A DNA stretch of 64,000 nt from Altibacter sp. (lineage in GTDB: Bacteria > Bacteroidota > Bacteroidia > Flavobacteriales > Flavobacteriaceae): the NCBI RefSeq assembly GCF_019913785.1, contig NZ_JAIOHK010000011.1, forward strand, positions 1-64,000. Reading direction: 5' to 3'. Within the stretch, counting starts at the first letter, position 1; the number at the start of each line of letters is the position of its first letter. The notes under the pieces are model-generated. The model was given only the letters and a program-made list of their open reading frames with translations, had not been told where the DNA came from and made no database searches. Shown piece after piece: positions 1-8,794 of the stretch. Position numbers and translations under genes: made by a program.

Positions 1-79
1 GAACGGCAGCGGGTAAGAGAAGTGCCAGTGTTAGTACAACTGCCGACGTAATTTTAAGTATGTTGCTTTTACAATACAT
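1..79 (-). CDS. Start of a truncated protein with a signal-peptide-like N-terminus
   Basis: Only the first 26 codons are inside the window; the gene runs off the left edge. The ATG (79-77) follows directly on the TAG stop of the upstream gene at 82-80, so the two are very likely co-transcribed. The visible start, MYCKSNIL followed by a hydrophobic run ending ALLLPAAV, looks like an export signal or first membrane helix. No function can be read from so short a piece. It would be the third gene of the operon that begins at 780. Confidence 0.55.
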   Translation of the reverse strand, partial: MYCKSNILKITSAVVLTLALLLPAAV

Positions 80-382
80 CTATTCACCTACTAAAAAGCC
101 CAATCGCATACCGCGAAGCATTTTCTTTTCAAAATTCCAAAAGAATTGAAATTCACCAAATAGCCATCCAAAAAGCACCAGCAGCACTTGATATAACGGA
201 AAAATAATCAATATCCGAACCGGCCAATACACATACCATCCCATGTCGGCTGTGATTCCGACCAGATCTGTTACAGGCGCGGCAAATTTAGCCGACGTAC
301 TTCCCGTAATAGCAAACACCAAAAAAATTATAAAAAGCTGCCAATTGGATTCAATATTCCAACGCTGTTTTAATTTATTCAC
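80..382 (-). CDS. Small membrane protein, DUF6787-like
   Basis: This is a 100-residue protein with two hydrophobic segments, at about residues 15-40 and 53-75, separated by a short loop. The C-terminal tail is basic and aromatic (FWNFEKKMLRGMR). Length and sequence resemble the small flavobacterial family DUF6787, whose function is not known. Its ATG overlaps the stop of the upstream lipoprotein gene by four bases (ATGA, 382-379), a sign of translational coupling. The family assignment is from memory; the membrane topology is inferred from hydrophobicity. Confidence 0.75.
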   Translation of the reverse strand: MNKLKQRWNIESNWQLFIIFLVFAITGSTSAKFAAPVTDLVGITADMGWYVYWPVRILIIFPLYQVLLVLFGWLFGEFQFFWNFEKKMLRGMRLGFLVGE

Positions 383-780
383 CTGAGTTTCTGCTTGTAT
401 TTTTCTTCAAAGTATTTGAAGTAATTGTACAATAAGTAATTCACTTCCAGTCCATAATGTATGTTTGGGTCGTAATTAATTTCCTGAGGATACAATATCG
501 AGGAATAAGATCTATTGTACACGCGGTTGTTATATTCCAAAACGTATTGGTAATTTCTTGTTTCCAGATAATCCACACCGTAATAGCCACGGGGTGGTTG
601 CGAATGAATCCAGGAATCAAATCCGGGCTCTATGATCAATATCTCGTATTCCAAGCTATCGTTGGCAATACGTAAGGTGTCTGAAGCGCTCGCGGAGGGA
701 TCTCCCTGTATAACCGACTTGCTTGAATCACAGCTATACACTCCCAATGCGACGATTAAAAATGCTACTATATATTTCAT
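379..780 (-). CDS. DUF6146 family lipoprotein
   Basis: A 133-residue protein with a lipoprotein signal peptide: a hydrophobic stretch ends in the lipobox LGVYSC, so Cys17 should be lipidated after cleavage. The mature part carries the conserved run EYEILIIEPGFDSW and a PRGYYGVDYLETRN segment, which I recognise as the flavobacterial family DUF6146. Function is unknown; it should sit on the inner leaflet of the outer membrane or on the cell surface. It is the first gene of a tightly packed minus-strand operon with the small membrane protein that follows. Confidence 0.85.
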   Translation of the reverse strand: MKYIVAFLIVALGVYSCDSSKSVIQGDPSASASDTLRIANDSLEYEILIIEPGFDSWIHSQPPRGYYGVDYLETRNYQYVLEYNNRVYNRSYSSILYPQEINYDPNIHYGLEVNYLLYNYFKYFEEKYKQKLR

Positions 781-845
781 GATGCAAATTTTTATAAAGT
801 TACAAAACTATTCAGTTTCAGGAGACTTCTTTAACCGTCTTTAAC

Positions 846-876
846 AAAAAAAGCCACGTAAAACGCAGCCTTTTTT
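846..876 (-). terminator. Terminator after the DUF937 gene
   Basis: On the minus strand the RNA can form a ten-pair stem (AAAGGCUGCG with CGUGGCUUUU, three G-U pairs) around a short loop and ending in a run of U. It lies about 20 bases beyond the stop codon at 897. Confidence 0.55.
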
Positions 877-896
877 AAGTATATGGTTTTCAAAAA

Positions 897-1529
897 TTAT
901 CTTCCGAATAAACTGCCCAATAATCCGCCTCTCTTTTTACCTCCGCCTAACACCATTCCTGCAATATCATCAACTACACTACCGTCATTATCACCGTCCA
1001 GAAGTGTTTCAATTAGACTTTGTTGTTTTTGTTGTTGCCTTCTTCCACCACCTAACATGCCACCGAGTAAGCCTTCAAGTCCGGACTGAGATTGCACATT
1101 TTGCTGTTGTTTTTGCTTTCCGAGATATCCTAATACAATGGGCGCCAATACAGAGAGTATTTGCATTACCGTGCCGCTGTCCATTCCCGATTTTTTTGAA
1201 ATGGCCCCAACAACATTGTCCTGAGATCCACCTAATACGTGCCCTAAGATACCTAAACCATCAATTTTCACATCCTCATTAACGCCGCCTCCAAAAAGAC
1301 CTCCTAAATTGTCGAGTATACTCCCGTCATGTTTACTATTAAGGGCATGCATTAATCCGGCGGCACCATCGGGTGATGACGCATTGCGCTTCATAGCGCC
1401 CATTAACAGAGGTAGGGCCATTGACACTACCGCTGCGGTTTTATCTTCAGGTTGACGTGATTCATTACTCACACCACTAATTAATTGTTTCCCTAAATCA
1501 CTATTTAATAAATCCAGTAATCCTGCCAT
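897..1529 (-). CDS. DUF937 domain-containing protein
   Basis: A 210-residue protein starting MAGLLDLLNSDLGKQLISG. The N-terminal 100 or so residues match the DUF937 family, a helical domain of unknown function seen in many bacteria. The middle and end are rich in Gly and Gln (LGGLFGGG, KQKQQQ, LGGGKKRGG), probably flexible. There is no signal peptide or membrane segment, so it is likely cytoplasmic. It stands alone, with a terminator behind it. Confidence 0.82.
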   Translation of the reverse strand: MAGLLDLLNSDLGKQLISGVSNESRQPEDKTAAVVSMALPLLMGAMKRNASSPDGAAGLMHALNSKHDGSILDNLGGLFGGGVNEDVKIDGLGILGHVLGGSQDNVVGAISKKSGMDSGTVMQILSVLAPIVLGYLGKQKQQQNVQSQSGLEGLLGGMLGGGRRQQQKQQSLIETLLDGDNDGSVVDDIAGMVLGGGKKRGGLLGSLFGR

Positions 1530-1574
1530 TGTATTTGTTTTAAAAATTGTAGTTCAATATATGAAATTATTAAA

Positions 1575-2531
1575 TTAAGCCGGCTTTAAAATTGAGACTA
1601 TTTGTTGCGCCAGCTCAGTCCCTATACGGTCCTGGGCTTCCCCGGTAGCGGCACCAATATGCGGACTCAAAGATATTTTGTGATTCATGAGTACTTTAAC
1701 CGCAGGGGTTGGTTCTTGTTCGAAGGTATCCAACCCAGCAAAAGAAAGTTTCCCACTATCCAGCGCTTCAATTAAAGCCACTTCATCTATAATTCCACCA
1801 CGAGCTGCATTGATGATTGCTGCACCCTCCTTCATTTGTTCAATTTCTTTTTTGCCTATTACATACTCTTTTTGAGCAGGTACGTGTAGCGTAATAAAGT
1901 CACTGTGTTGAATTAATTCTGAAACGGGTGCCGTCTTTATTTTTAAGGTAACCTGCTGCCCGTCGTAGAAATCTAGCGTAATGTCTGCTTCACCCACCTG
2001 ATTGTCACTAGCAATTACTTTCATACCACAACCCAGCGCAATTTTTGCAACCTCACGGCCAATGCGGCCAAAACCAATTATACCAATAGTTTTTCCACGG
2101 AGTTCACTGCCTTGCGCATACGATTTTTTGAGATCTTTAAAGCGACTATCTCCATCCAAAGGCATGTTGCGATTGGCATCGTGCAAAAACCGTACACCTC
2201 CAAATAAGTGCGCAAAAACCAACTCGGCTACCGAAGCTGAAGAAGCCGCCGGAGTATTAATCACATGTAATCCTTTTCCCCGAGCATAGGCCACGTCAAT
2301 ATTGTCCATTCCAACCCCACCACGGCCTATAACTTTTAAACTAGGACAGGCGTCGATTACCTCTTTACGGACCTGTGTGGCACTGCGTACTAAAACTACA
2401 TCGATTTGATGTTCGTTGATAAAATTGATGAGTTGTTCCTGCGCTACCTTGGTAGTGATCACTTCAATCCCCGCCTTCTCTAAGGCATCAATCCCGCTTT
2501 GTGAAATCCCGTCGTTTGCTAATACTTTCAT
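1575..2531 (-). CDS. serA: D-3-phosphoglycerate dehydrogenase (short type)
   Basis: A 318-residue D-2-hydroxyacid dehydrogenase. The NAD-binding Rossmann motif GFGRIG lies at residues 153-158. The catalytic elements are visible: the Arg in NAARGGIID, and the His in SPHIGAATGEAQ near the C-terminus. It starts 25 bases after serC, so its role is almost certainly the first step of serine synthesis, oxidising 3-phosphoglycerate to 3-phosphohydroxypyruvate for SerC. It lacks the C-terminal ACT domain that makes longer SerA enzymes sensitive to serine, so feedback control must differ or be absent. Confidence 0.88.
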   Translation of the reverse strand: MKVLANDGISQSGIDALEKAGIEVITTKVAQEQLINFINEHQIDVVLVRSATQVRKEVIDACPSLKVIGRGGVGMDNIDVAYARGKGLHVINTPAASSASVAELVFAHLFGGVRFLHDANRNMPLDGDSRFKDLKKSYAQGSELRGKTIGIIGFGRIGREVAKIALGCGMKVIASDNQVGEADITLDFYDGQQVTLKIKTAPVSELIQHSDFITLHVPAQKEYVIGKKEIEQMKEGAAIINAARGGIIDEVALIEALDSGKLSFAGLDTFEQEPTPAVKVLMNHKISLSPHIGAATGEAQDRIGTELAQQIVSILKPA

Positions 2532-2556
2532 GTTTACTCTTTAATATCAATTGTGA

Positions 2557-3624
2557 TTATGCAATTCTTTCTAATTCTTTCAATGTATCGACCAATACCT
2601 GAACGCTTTCCACAGGTAACGCATTATACATGGACGCTCTGTAGCCTCCTACGCTTCTATGACCATTTAAGCCATTGATTCCTGCTGTTTTCAAAATTGT
2701 GTCAAATGGTTCCTTTAGTTCTGCTCTTGTAAGATTAAAGGTTGCGTTCATTTTGGAACGATCCTCTTTATTGGCAACAAAGCCCTGAAATAATGGATTT
2801 CGGTCAATTTCGGAATAAAGGAGTGCTGCCTTCTGCTTGTTAATTTTTTCAATGGTTGACACCCCGCCTAATTCTTTTAACCAGACTAAGGTTAGCATGG
2901 AAACGTATACAGGAAATACGGCCGGTGTATTAAACATGCTGTCCTTGCTAATATGCACGCTGTAATCCAGCATGGATGGAATCTTACGTGAAACCTGACC
3001 TAAAATTTCTTCTTTAACGACCACCAGCGTTGTTCCTGCCGGACCCATATTTTTTTGAGCTCCTGCATAAATAAGATCGAATTTTGAAAAGTCCAAAACG
3101 CGGGAAAATATATCACTGCTCATATCACATACCAAAGGAACAGTTGTTTCTGGAAATTCATGCATTTGAGTTCCGAAGATGGTATTGTTGCTGGTGCAGT
3201 GGAAATAATCGACGTCGTTGGAAATTGTATATCCTTTCGGTATGTAGTTGAAATTAGCATCTTTAGAGGATGCAACTTCAACAACTTCTCCAAGTAATCT
3301 AGCTTCTTTAATCGCTTTATCAGACCAGGTGCCGGTATTCAAATAAGCAGCCTTCTTTTCCAATAAGTTAAACGCTACCATAAGAAATTCTAAACTGGCC
3401 CCTCCTTGTAAAAATAATGCCTTATAGCCCTTGTTTTGAAGTCCAAGATGCTCCAATGCCAGTTCACGAGCCTGTTCCATAACATCTACAAAATCCTTGC
3501 TGCGATGGGAGATCTCAATTAATGAAAGATCTAAACCATTAAAATTAATAACAGCTTCCGATGCTTTTTTCAAAACTTCTTGCGGTAAGATACATGGACC
3601 GGCGCTAAAATTGTGTTTTTTCAT
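2557..3624 (-). CDS. serC: Phosphoserine aminotransferase
   Basis: A 355-residue class V aminotransferase that converts 3-phosphohydroxypyruvate and glutamate to phosphoserine and 2-oxoglutarate using PLP. The N-terminus MKKHNFSAGPCILP is the family signature, and the PLP lysine is Lys191 in GAQKNMGPAG. The C-terminal GHRSVGGYRASMYNA contains the phosphate-binding Arg and His. Length is normal. It is the upstream partner of serA on the minus strand. It can also act in pyridoxine synthesis in some bacteria; that is family knowledge, not visible here. Confidence 0.95.
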   Translation of the reverse strand: MKKHNFSAGPCILPQEVLKKASEAVINFNGLDLSLIEISHRSKDFVDVMEQARELALEHLGLQNKGYKALFLQGGASLEFLMVAFNLLEKKAAYLNTGTWSDKAIKEARLLGEVVEVASSKDANFNYIPKGYTISNDVDYFHCTSNNTIFGTQMHEFPETTVPLVCDMSSDIFSRVLDFSKFDLIYAGAQKNMGPAGTTLVVVKEEILGQVSRKIPSMLDYSVHISKDSMFNTPAVFPVYVSMLTLVWLKELGGVSTIEKINKQKAALLYSEIDRNPLFQGFVANKEDRSKMNATFNLTRAELKEPFDTILKTAGINGLNGHRSVGGYRASMYNALPVESVQVLVDTLKELERIA

Positions 3625-3693
3625 GACATGTAATTATTACGGTGCAAAGATGTAAATTCTGCTAGCAAAATGGACTAAATAATTGATATTTTA

Positions 3694-4743
3694 TTAAGAT
3701 AATTTCAACAAAAAGGCTACAGTATCAACTCCATCGGCATAGTCCCATAATTGTGGAGATTGTGCCGCGCCAAATTGAATATGATCTTCGGAAACAATAC
3801 ATTGAATTTGGTCACTGTCAGCACGAAGCTTTTCAGTTAAAGTCTCGATGTCGCGATAATACTCATAAAAAAGCACCGCTATTGGAGAGGCGTAGGCTTC
3901 GTCTTGCTTCAGCAGCATAAATTCATTGTCTAATAAGTCCAAATTGCTCATTAGGTACACCGCTTTGTTATAATCGTAGTTATTAATATACTTGTTGTTA
4001 TTAATAATCTCTTTCCAAGCGTACATTCCGTTAAAAAAGGCATCAAAGTGATAGCCTTGGGGTACAAAAATTTTCGAAACATTCCTACAACCCAATCCGA
4101 AATATCGAAATACATCATTCGCTAAGGCTTCCAATTGTTCAGAAGTTTCACTTCCGGTGAGAATGGCAACCGAATTTCGGTTCTTACGAATGATATGTGG
4201 GTATTTACCAAAATAGTAATCGAAATAACGCGCTGTATTGTTGCTGCCGGTCGCTATAACAGCATCGAAATTTACTAGTTTTTCTTCGGAAAAAGAAATA
4301 GCCTCTTTAAAAGCAGGTTCAATAGCGACCAAATAGTTGGCAAGAAAGGGGAGTAACTGGGTATCGCTTGATGATAATTTTACCAATACCTTATTTCCTG
4401 TAAGCAATACCGAAAGAAAATCGTGAAACCCTACCAGTGGGACATTTCCGGCCATAATAATGGCTACTGTTTTCGGCTTGGTTTCAGAAAAAGTATACTG
4501 AGAGACCCATCGATGCATGTTTTTTTCTGAAAGGGCTTCATACCAACTTTTACAAGCAAACTGGACATTCTTTTTGGTAAACCACCCATTGTAATGTTCG
4601 GCGGTATCCAAAAGTTGCAACATCCCTTCAAAAAAGTTGTCATTTTGAAGAATTCCTTCCTGTTTTTTGATATGTTCTAAGCCGAATTGCCCTAAAAACC
4701 TGCCCAATTCGGTAAATGCGTTAATTCTTTGTTGTAAATGCAT
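3694..4743 (-). CDS. Acyl-CoA reductase, LuxC-like
   Basis: A 349-residue aldehyde-dehydrogenase-fold protein related to the LuxC acyl reductase family. Visible are the segment [11 protein letters not shown], the [12 protein letters not shown] segment and the probable catalytic Cys219 in [10 protein letters not shown] chose the ATG at 4743 ([14 protein letters not shown]) over the in-frame ATG at 4773: the likely -7 box at 4785-4792 would leave almost no leader for the longer form, and family members as I recall them begin at this point. It lies upstream of serC and divergent from a ferredoxin. The substrate is unknown. Confidence 0.82.
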   Translation of the reverse strand: MHLQQRINAFTELGRFLGQFGLEHIKKQEGILQNDNFFEGMLQLLDTAEHYNGWFTKKNVQFACKSWYEALSEKNMHRWVSQYTFSETKPKTVAIIMAGNVPLVGFHDFLSVLLTGNKVLVKLSSSDTQLLPFLANYLVAIEPAFKEAISFSEEKLVNFDAVIATGSNNTARYFDYYFGKYPHIIRKNRNSVAILTGSETSEQLEALANDVFRYFGLGCRNVSKIFVPQGYHFDAFFNGMYAWKEIINNNKYINNYDYNKAVYLMSNLDLLDNEFMLLKQDEAYASPIAVLFYEYYRDIETLTEKLRADSDQIQCIVSEDHIQFGAAQSPQLWDYADGVDTVAFLLKLS

Positions 4744-4749
4744 ACTAAG

Positions 4750-4781
4750 TTTGGAGATGCCCTTTATAGGCATTAAATTTG
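4750..4781 (+). promoter_or_regulatory. Promoter for the ferredoxin gene
   Basis: TTTG at 4750-4753 and TAAATTTG at 4774-4781 are separated by 20 bases, matching the Bacteroidota consensus TTTG...TAnnTTTG. Transcription should begin near 4788, giving a leader of about 20 bases before the ATG at 4808. Confidence 0.7.
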
Positions 4782-4784
4782 CGG

Positions 4785-4814
4785 CAAAGTTAGAAAAAGA
4801 AAATCCGATGGCAA
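4785..4814 (-). promoter_or_regulatory. Promoter for the acyl-CoA reductase gene
   Basis: Read on the minus strand, TTG (4814-4812) and TAACTTTG (4792-4785) are 19 bases apart, a good Bacteroidota promoter. The -7 box is only three bases away from that of the divergent ferredoxin promoter, so two polymerases could not bind at once. Confidence 0.65.
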
Positions 4815-5158
4815 TTATTATAACAGACGAATGTATTAACTGTGGTGCTTGTGAACCGGAATGCCCTAATACGGCAATCTATGAAGGAGCCGACGACTGG
4901 CGGTATGCAGATGGTACCGACCTTAGCGGGAAGGTGGTTTTACCGAATGGAAAAGCAGTAGATGCCAATGAAACCAATGAGCCTATAAGTGATGAAATTT
5001 ATTTTATAGTAGCCGATAAATGTACCGAATGTAAAGGCTTCCACGATGAGCCTCAATGTGCAGCGGTTTGCCCGGTAGATTGTTGTATCCCCGATGAAGA
5101 TAATGTGGAAAGTGAAGAAACACTCTTAGCAAAACAGGCATTTATGCACAACAAATAG
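4808..5158 (+). CDS. Ferredoxin with two 4Fe-4S clusters
   Basis: A 116-residue soluble electron carrier. The first cluster motif is [12 protein letters not shown] (Cys9, 12, 15, 19). The second is [18 protein letters not shown], with the eight-residue insertion between the second and third Cys typical of the Allochromatium-type (Alvin) dicluster ferredoxins, and CPVDCC just after. I took the ATG at 4808, next to the first cluster; an open frame extends further upstream but through the promoter. It is transcribed divergently from the acyl-CoA reductase; whether it feeds electrons to that enzyme is only a guess. Confidence 0.92.
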   Translation: MAIIITDECINCGACEPECPNTAIYEGADDWRYADGTDLSGKVVLPNGKAVDANETNEPISDEIYFIVADKCTECKGFHDEPQCAAVCPVDCCIPDEDNVESEETLLAKQAFMHNK

Positions 5159-5180
5159 TATTTGAAGTATACTTCATAAA

Positions 5181-5211
5181 AAAAACGCTTCGGATTTCCC
5201 GAAGCGTTTTT
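5181..5211. terminator. Two-way terminator between convergent genes
   Basis: A perfect 13-base stem (AAAAACGCTTCGG with its complement) around a five-base loop is flanked by A and T runs on both sides. It serves the ferredoxin on the plus strand and the exported protein on the minus strand. Confidence 0.88.
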
Positions 5212-5230
5212 TGTTAGGTCTTATGTAAGA

Positions 5231-5755
5231 CTACATCTTATTTTTTTTGACCATTGTTTGTTCTTTCACCTGGATCTTGTACACGGTACTGATCATAACA
5301 TCGTTTACCGCGTCATAGTACTCTACAACAAAGTCACCATTTTTATCAAAGTACCCAAAAGAACTATCGCCCTTTTGTGATAGTATATAATAGCCATCTT
5401 TCGACGTGGGCTTTAATACCGCAAAATTATCTTTAGTATCATCAGTCAGCGCAACCATTCTATAACCTTTCTTATGATTTTCGAACATATAATTGGTGCC
5501 TTCATTATTATACCTCACAGAGGTATTAACGGTAGTTGGTGCGAGGGAGGTATTGAAATTCACATTGTCTATTTGTCCCTCTATTGCGATGGATTGCTTT
5601 TCGGTTTCGGTAATTGCCTTTGTTGAAACATCCACTCCTTTACTGTCCTTTACACTCGTTTTGGTAACTGTTGTTTCGGTCTTTTCATTTATATTTTCCT
5701 GTGCGAATGCGGTAGAAAACGCCGCAAAAGCTAGTACAATCAATATCTTTTTCAT
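5231..5755 (-). CDS. Exported protein of unknown function
   Basis: A 174-residue protein with a clear Sec signal peptide (MKKILIVLAFAAFSTAFAQ, cut after residue 18 or so). The mature part is hydrophilic, begins with a Thr- and Lys-rich stretch (NEKTETTVTKTSVKDS), then a region of likely beta strands (YNNEGTNYMFENHKKGYRMV, GYFDKNGDFVVEYYD). No known domain is recognised. The start of the mature part resembles the exported protein at 10453-10932 (ENKTIKEETTVKRV), perhaps by similar composition only. Confidence 0.75.
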   Translation of the reverse strand: MKKILIVLAFAAFSTAFAQENINEKTETTVTKTSVKDSKGVDVSTKAITETEKQSIAIEGQIDNVNFNTSLAPTTVNTSVRYNNEGTNYMFENHKKGYRMVALTDDTKDNFAVLKPTSKDGYYILSQKGDSSFGYFDKNGDFVVEYYDAVNDVMISTVYKIQVKEQTMVKKNKM

Positions 5756-5886
5756 TTTGGTGTGTTTTTAATATTAGTATATTTTAAATCTAATCAAGTC
5801 AAAAGTTAATTAGCGACAATGTTTTAATAATACTTTGCCAAAGTTTAGAGGATTTAACGTGTTTTATCATAAATGTTCTTAATATA

Positions 5887-5919
5887 AAAAGCCCACTCCA
5901 AATTTAGAGCGGGCTTTTC
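5887..5919 (-). terminator. Terminator after the TonB-dependent receptor
   Basis: A stem of AAAAGCCC-CTC against GAG-GGGCTTTT with one mismatch and an AT-rich loop lies 28 bases past the receptor stop codon. The U run is on the minus-strand RNA. Confidence 0.8.
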
Positions 5920-5946
5920 GGAACCATTGTAGGTTAAGAATGGTCG

Positions 5947-8634
5947 TTAAAAGCTGAAATTCAATCGGGAGTAGTAATACGCTCCTCCAAAGCCCATCTG
6001 AACTGAATCCCAGTATCCTCCCCCTTCAGTCCAATCGTCTTGCTGGTCTGGGTACACATTAAAAATATTATTGCCACCCACATTTAGCCTGAGATTCTCA
6101 CTTAGATCGAAACCAAGATTTAGGTCGAATACAAACTTGGCGGTATAGGTATCGGTCGCAGCAGCAATTTGATTTGCAAAACCACCATAATCAGCAGCAT
6201 CTTCAAAAACCTGAAAGTCTAATAATTCCACATCGCTGAAGCGCGTTGCAGTAAAGGCCGCATTAAACCAATCACGGCCGTAGGTTAGGTTTCCGGAGAT
6301 CTTACTTTCGGGAGCCGAGGCCAATAAAAAGCCTTTGTCTCTTTCTCCAAAGAAGGTTTGTTCGTCCAACGCACCGTTCTTCACCTCCTTGATCACCATA
6401 TTGTTGAAGTTGGCCAATAAAGACACCCCAATTCGGTTGTCGTTGATATTATCATTATACGAAAGCACCACGTCCAATCCGGTGGTTTCGGTATCGGCAC
6501 CATTGGCAAAGAATTGGGCCGAATCTACCGCCGGAAGATCCGGAGCGGGGAAATTCCCCGTCAATACAATACGATCCTGTACGTCGATATAGTACAAATC
6601 GGCAGTCGCTGTGAACTTGGAGAAATTAGCGGTTGCCCCTAAACTGGCATTTACCGATTTCTCTTCTTGTAGTGGGCCAATTCCGAAGGAAGCGGTCACC
6701 GGGCTGTTGTTAGGCGACAAGAGCTGGTCGCTGGCAACGCCACCAATAAAATTGGTAAATCGTAAGTTATAATAAATCTGGGCTAAGGATGGAGCTCTAA
6801 AGCCGGTGCTCACAGAACCTCTCACGTTCAAGTTATCGGTCGCCTTAAAGCGCATCGCCAGTTTTCCATTCAAGGTGCTTCCAAAGTCGCTATAGTTTTC
6901 ATAACGTCCCGCAGCACTGATTAAAAAGGCTTCAGAAAGGTCGAATTCGCCATCCACATAGAGTGCCACATTAGATCTACTTCGATCTACCTCATTGGCA
7001 GGACCGTATCCGGGGAATCCCTGTGAACCTCCTGGGCGTACCTCTTTTGAATCCGGATCGATCGGCTGGGTTTGAGTGGTGGGATCGGTAATAAGGACTC
7101 CATTTACATCAAAAGTACCATACGAGCCGGCTTCCCCTGCGAAAATCATAAAGCGCTCGGTTCTGTATTCAGCGCCAAAGGCCAGGTTCATTCCGCTTAG
7201 AACATCTTCGTAGTATTTAGAAAAATCCAAATTCACCGTATTTTGAGATAAACTGTGTCCTCCCGCATCGAAATCGGTAGGAGAGGCATCTTCCAAGGAG
7301 GCGTTCAGCGTTCCTTTGATATAGTAATGGAAGTTATTTTTTCCGAAGGTATTACTCACATCAATATTCCATCCGCCCGAAGTTTTGGTACGTACCCCAG
7401 CCGAAACTGAGTTATCTGTAATGATAGAGGTAATTCTTGGTGTAAAACCGTTTGGGTAAATAGAGGTAACCACACGTGCACCTCCGTTTCGGGTAAATGC
7501 GTAGGCATCGGTGTCTCTGTAATTTCTTCCGCCGAAGGCATAGACTTCGGTATTGTCGTTTACCGGAATCACTGCATTTCCGAAGAAATTAAATCCTTCG
7601 ATAGCTGCTTCTCCAAATCCTTTTCTGAAGTCGAAAGCAGGGCGGAGGGTCTTTTCTTTATTTAAATATTCGGTAGTGAAGTTGGCAAATCCTCCTCGTT
7701 CCCCAATTCCGAAGCCATAGTTGGCCGCTACTTTAACGGAGCCTCCGTCAAAATTTTTATCCTCTCCAATGGCGTTTCCGTCCTTATCGGTATCTAAGCG
7801 GAAACCGTCCGTGTTCCAAACACCGTAATCACCATCTTGAAAATCACTGGTGTCTACGTCTGCATTGGTGCTGTACGCGCCATAACTAACGCTACCTGTT
7901 AATTTGTCGATATTGTCCTTTAATACAATATTGATTACTCCGGCAATCGCATCACTACCATACTGGGCAGCTGCTCCATCCCGAAGGACTTCAATACGCT
8001 TGATGGCCGAAGCGGGAATCGCATTTAAGTCGGTACCGGTATTCCCACGACCTCTAGTTCCGAAGATATTAATCAGGGAAGATTGGTGTCTTCGTTTGCC
8101 ATTTATAAGCACGAGCGTTTGATCGGGTCCTAGTCCTCTCAGCGAGGCTGGGTCGATATGGTCGGCACCATCAGATCCCGACTGCTTGTTCGCGTTAAAT
8201 GAAGGTGCAGCGTATTGCAGCAGCTCATTGATCTCTACTTTACCAATCTGAGTGGTCACCTCATCCAGATCGATAACATCAATTGGTACGGCTGTATTCA
8301 CCACGGTTCTTTTCGGACTACGAGAACCAACTAAAACGACCGTCTCCAAAGCTTCACCCTCTGTTAGGGTTACATCGATAGCGGTCATTCCGGCAACTTC
8401 AATTTCTTGTGAAGTAAAGCCAATATAGCTGAAGACAAGGGTTGCGTTTTCAGCCACCTCAATGGTATAGGCGCCATCGTCGCTTGTAATCGTGCCATTG
8501 GCGGTGCCTTTTTCAACAACGTTTACATACGGTAGGGCGATGCCGTTGGCATCGACCACAGTCCCCGTTACGGTATTTTGCGAAAACGCAGTTCCGCAGA
8601 GCACTAGAAATAATAAAAGTGAAATTTTTTTCAT
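5947..8634 (-). CDS. TonB-dependent outer membrane receptor
   Basis: An 895-residue outer membrane transporter. Order of parts: signal peptide (1-19); a CarboxypepD_reg-like domain (about 20-95, VTGTVVDANG...YVNVV); a plug domain (about 110-240, with NELLQYAAPSFN and VLRDGAAAQYGSDAIAGVINIVLK); then a 22-strand-type barrel ending in RLNFSF with the terminal Phe needed for BAM assembly. There is no SusD partner next to it, so it is not a standard polysaccharide locus. The substrate (siderophore, vitamin, peptide or other) cannot be told from the sequence. Confidence 0.92.
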   Translation of the reverse strand: MKKISLLLFLVLCGTAFSQNTVTGTVVDANGIALPYVNVVEKGTANGTITSDDGAYTIEVAENATLVFSYIGFTSQEIEVAGMTAIDVTLTEGEALETVVLVGSRSPKRTVVNTAVPIDVIDLDEVTTQIGKVEINELLQYAAPSFNANKQSGSDGADHIDPASLRGLGPDQTLVLINGKRRHQSSLINIFGTRGRGNTGTDLNAIPASAIKRIEVLRDGAAAQYGSDAIAGVINIVLKDNIDKLTGSVSYGAYSTNADVDTSDFQDGDYGVWNTDGFRLDTDKDGNAIGEDKNFDGGSVKVAANYGFGIGERGGFANFTTEYLNKEKTLRPAFDFRKGFGEAAIEGFNFFGNAVIPVNDNTEVYAFGGRNYRDTDAYAFTRNGGARVVTSIYPNGFTPRITSIITDNSVSAGVRTKTSGGWNIDVSNTFGKNNFHYYIKGTLNASLEDASPTDFDAGGHSLSQNTVNLDFSKYYEDVLSGMNLAFGAEYRTERFMIFAGEAGSYGTFDVNGVLITDPTTQTQPIDPDSKEVRPGGSQGFPGYGPANEVDRSRSNVALYVDGEFDLSEAFLISAAGRYENYSDFGSTLNGKLAMRFKATDNLNVRGSVSTGFRAPSLAQIYYNLRFTNFIGGVASDQLLSPNNSPVTASFGIGPLQEEKSVNASLGATANFSKFTATADLYYIDVQDRIVLTGNFPAPDLPAVDSAQFFANGADTETTGLDVVLSYNDNINDNRIGVSLLANFNNMVIKEVKNGALDEQTFFGERDKGFLLASAPESKISGNLTYGRDWFNAAFTATRFSDVELLDFQVFEDAADYGGFANQIAAATDTYTAKFVFDLNLGFDLSENLRLNVGGNNIFNVYPDQQDDWTEGGGYWDSVQMGFGGAYYYSRLNFSF

Positions 8635-8743
8635 GGGTAGGGTTATTAGTTACTAAATAGTTAAGCTTAGCTAAAGCTACACTTAATAATACTTACTTTT
8701 AACCCAAGCCTACTTATTTATAAACAGGGTTATTAGCATTCGG

Positions 8744-8772
8744 TTGGATGGTTTATCAACCAATTATTTTTG
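8744..8772 (+). promoter_or_regulatory. Promoter for the tandem hydrolases
   Basis: TTG at 8744-8746 and TATTTTTG at 8765-8772 with 18 bases between them match the Bacteroidota consensus. The in-frame TTG at 8744 is therefore part of the promoter, not the start codon. Confidence 0.65.
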
Positions 8773-8794
8773 TATTTTTAGAAAAAAGGAATTT

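Noticed and set aside
8744-8794. N-terminal extension of the first hydrolase from a TTG codon
   Set aside because: The TTG and following bases make up the -33 and -7 promoter elements; the ATG at 8795 precedes the membrane helix directly.
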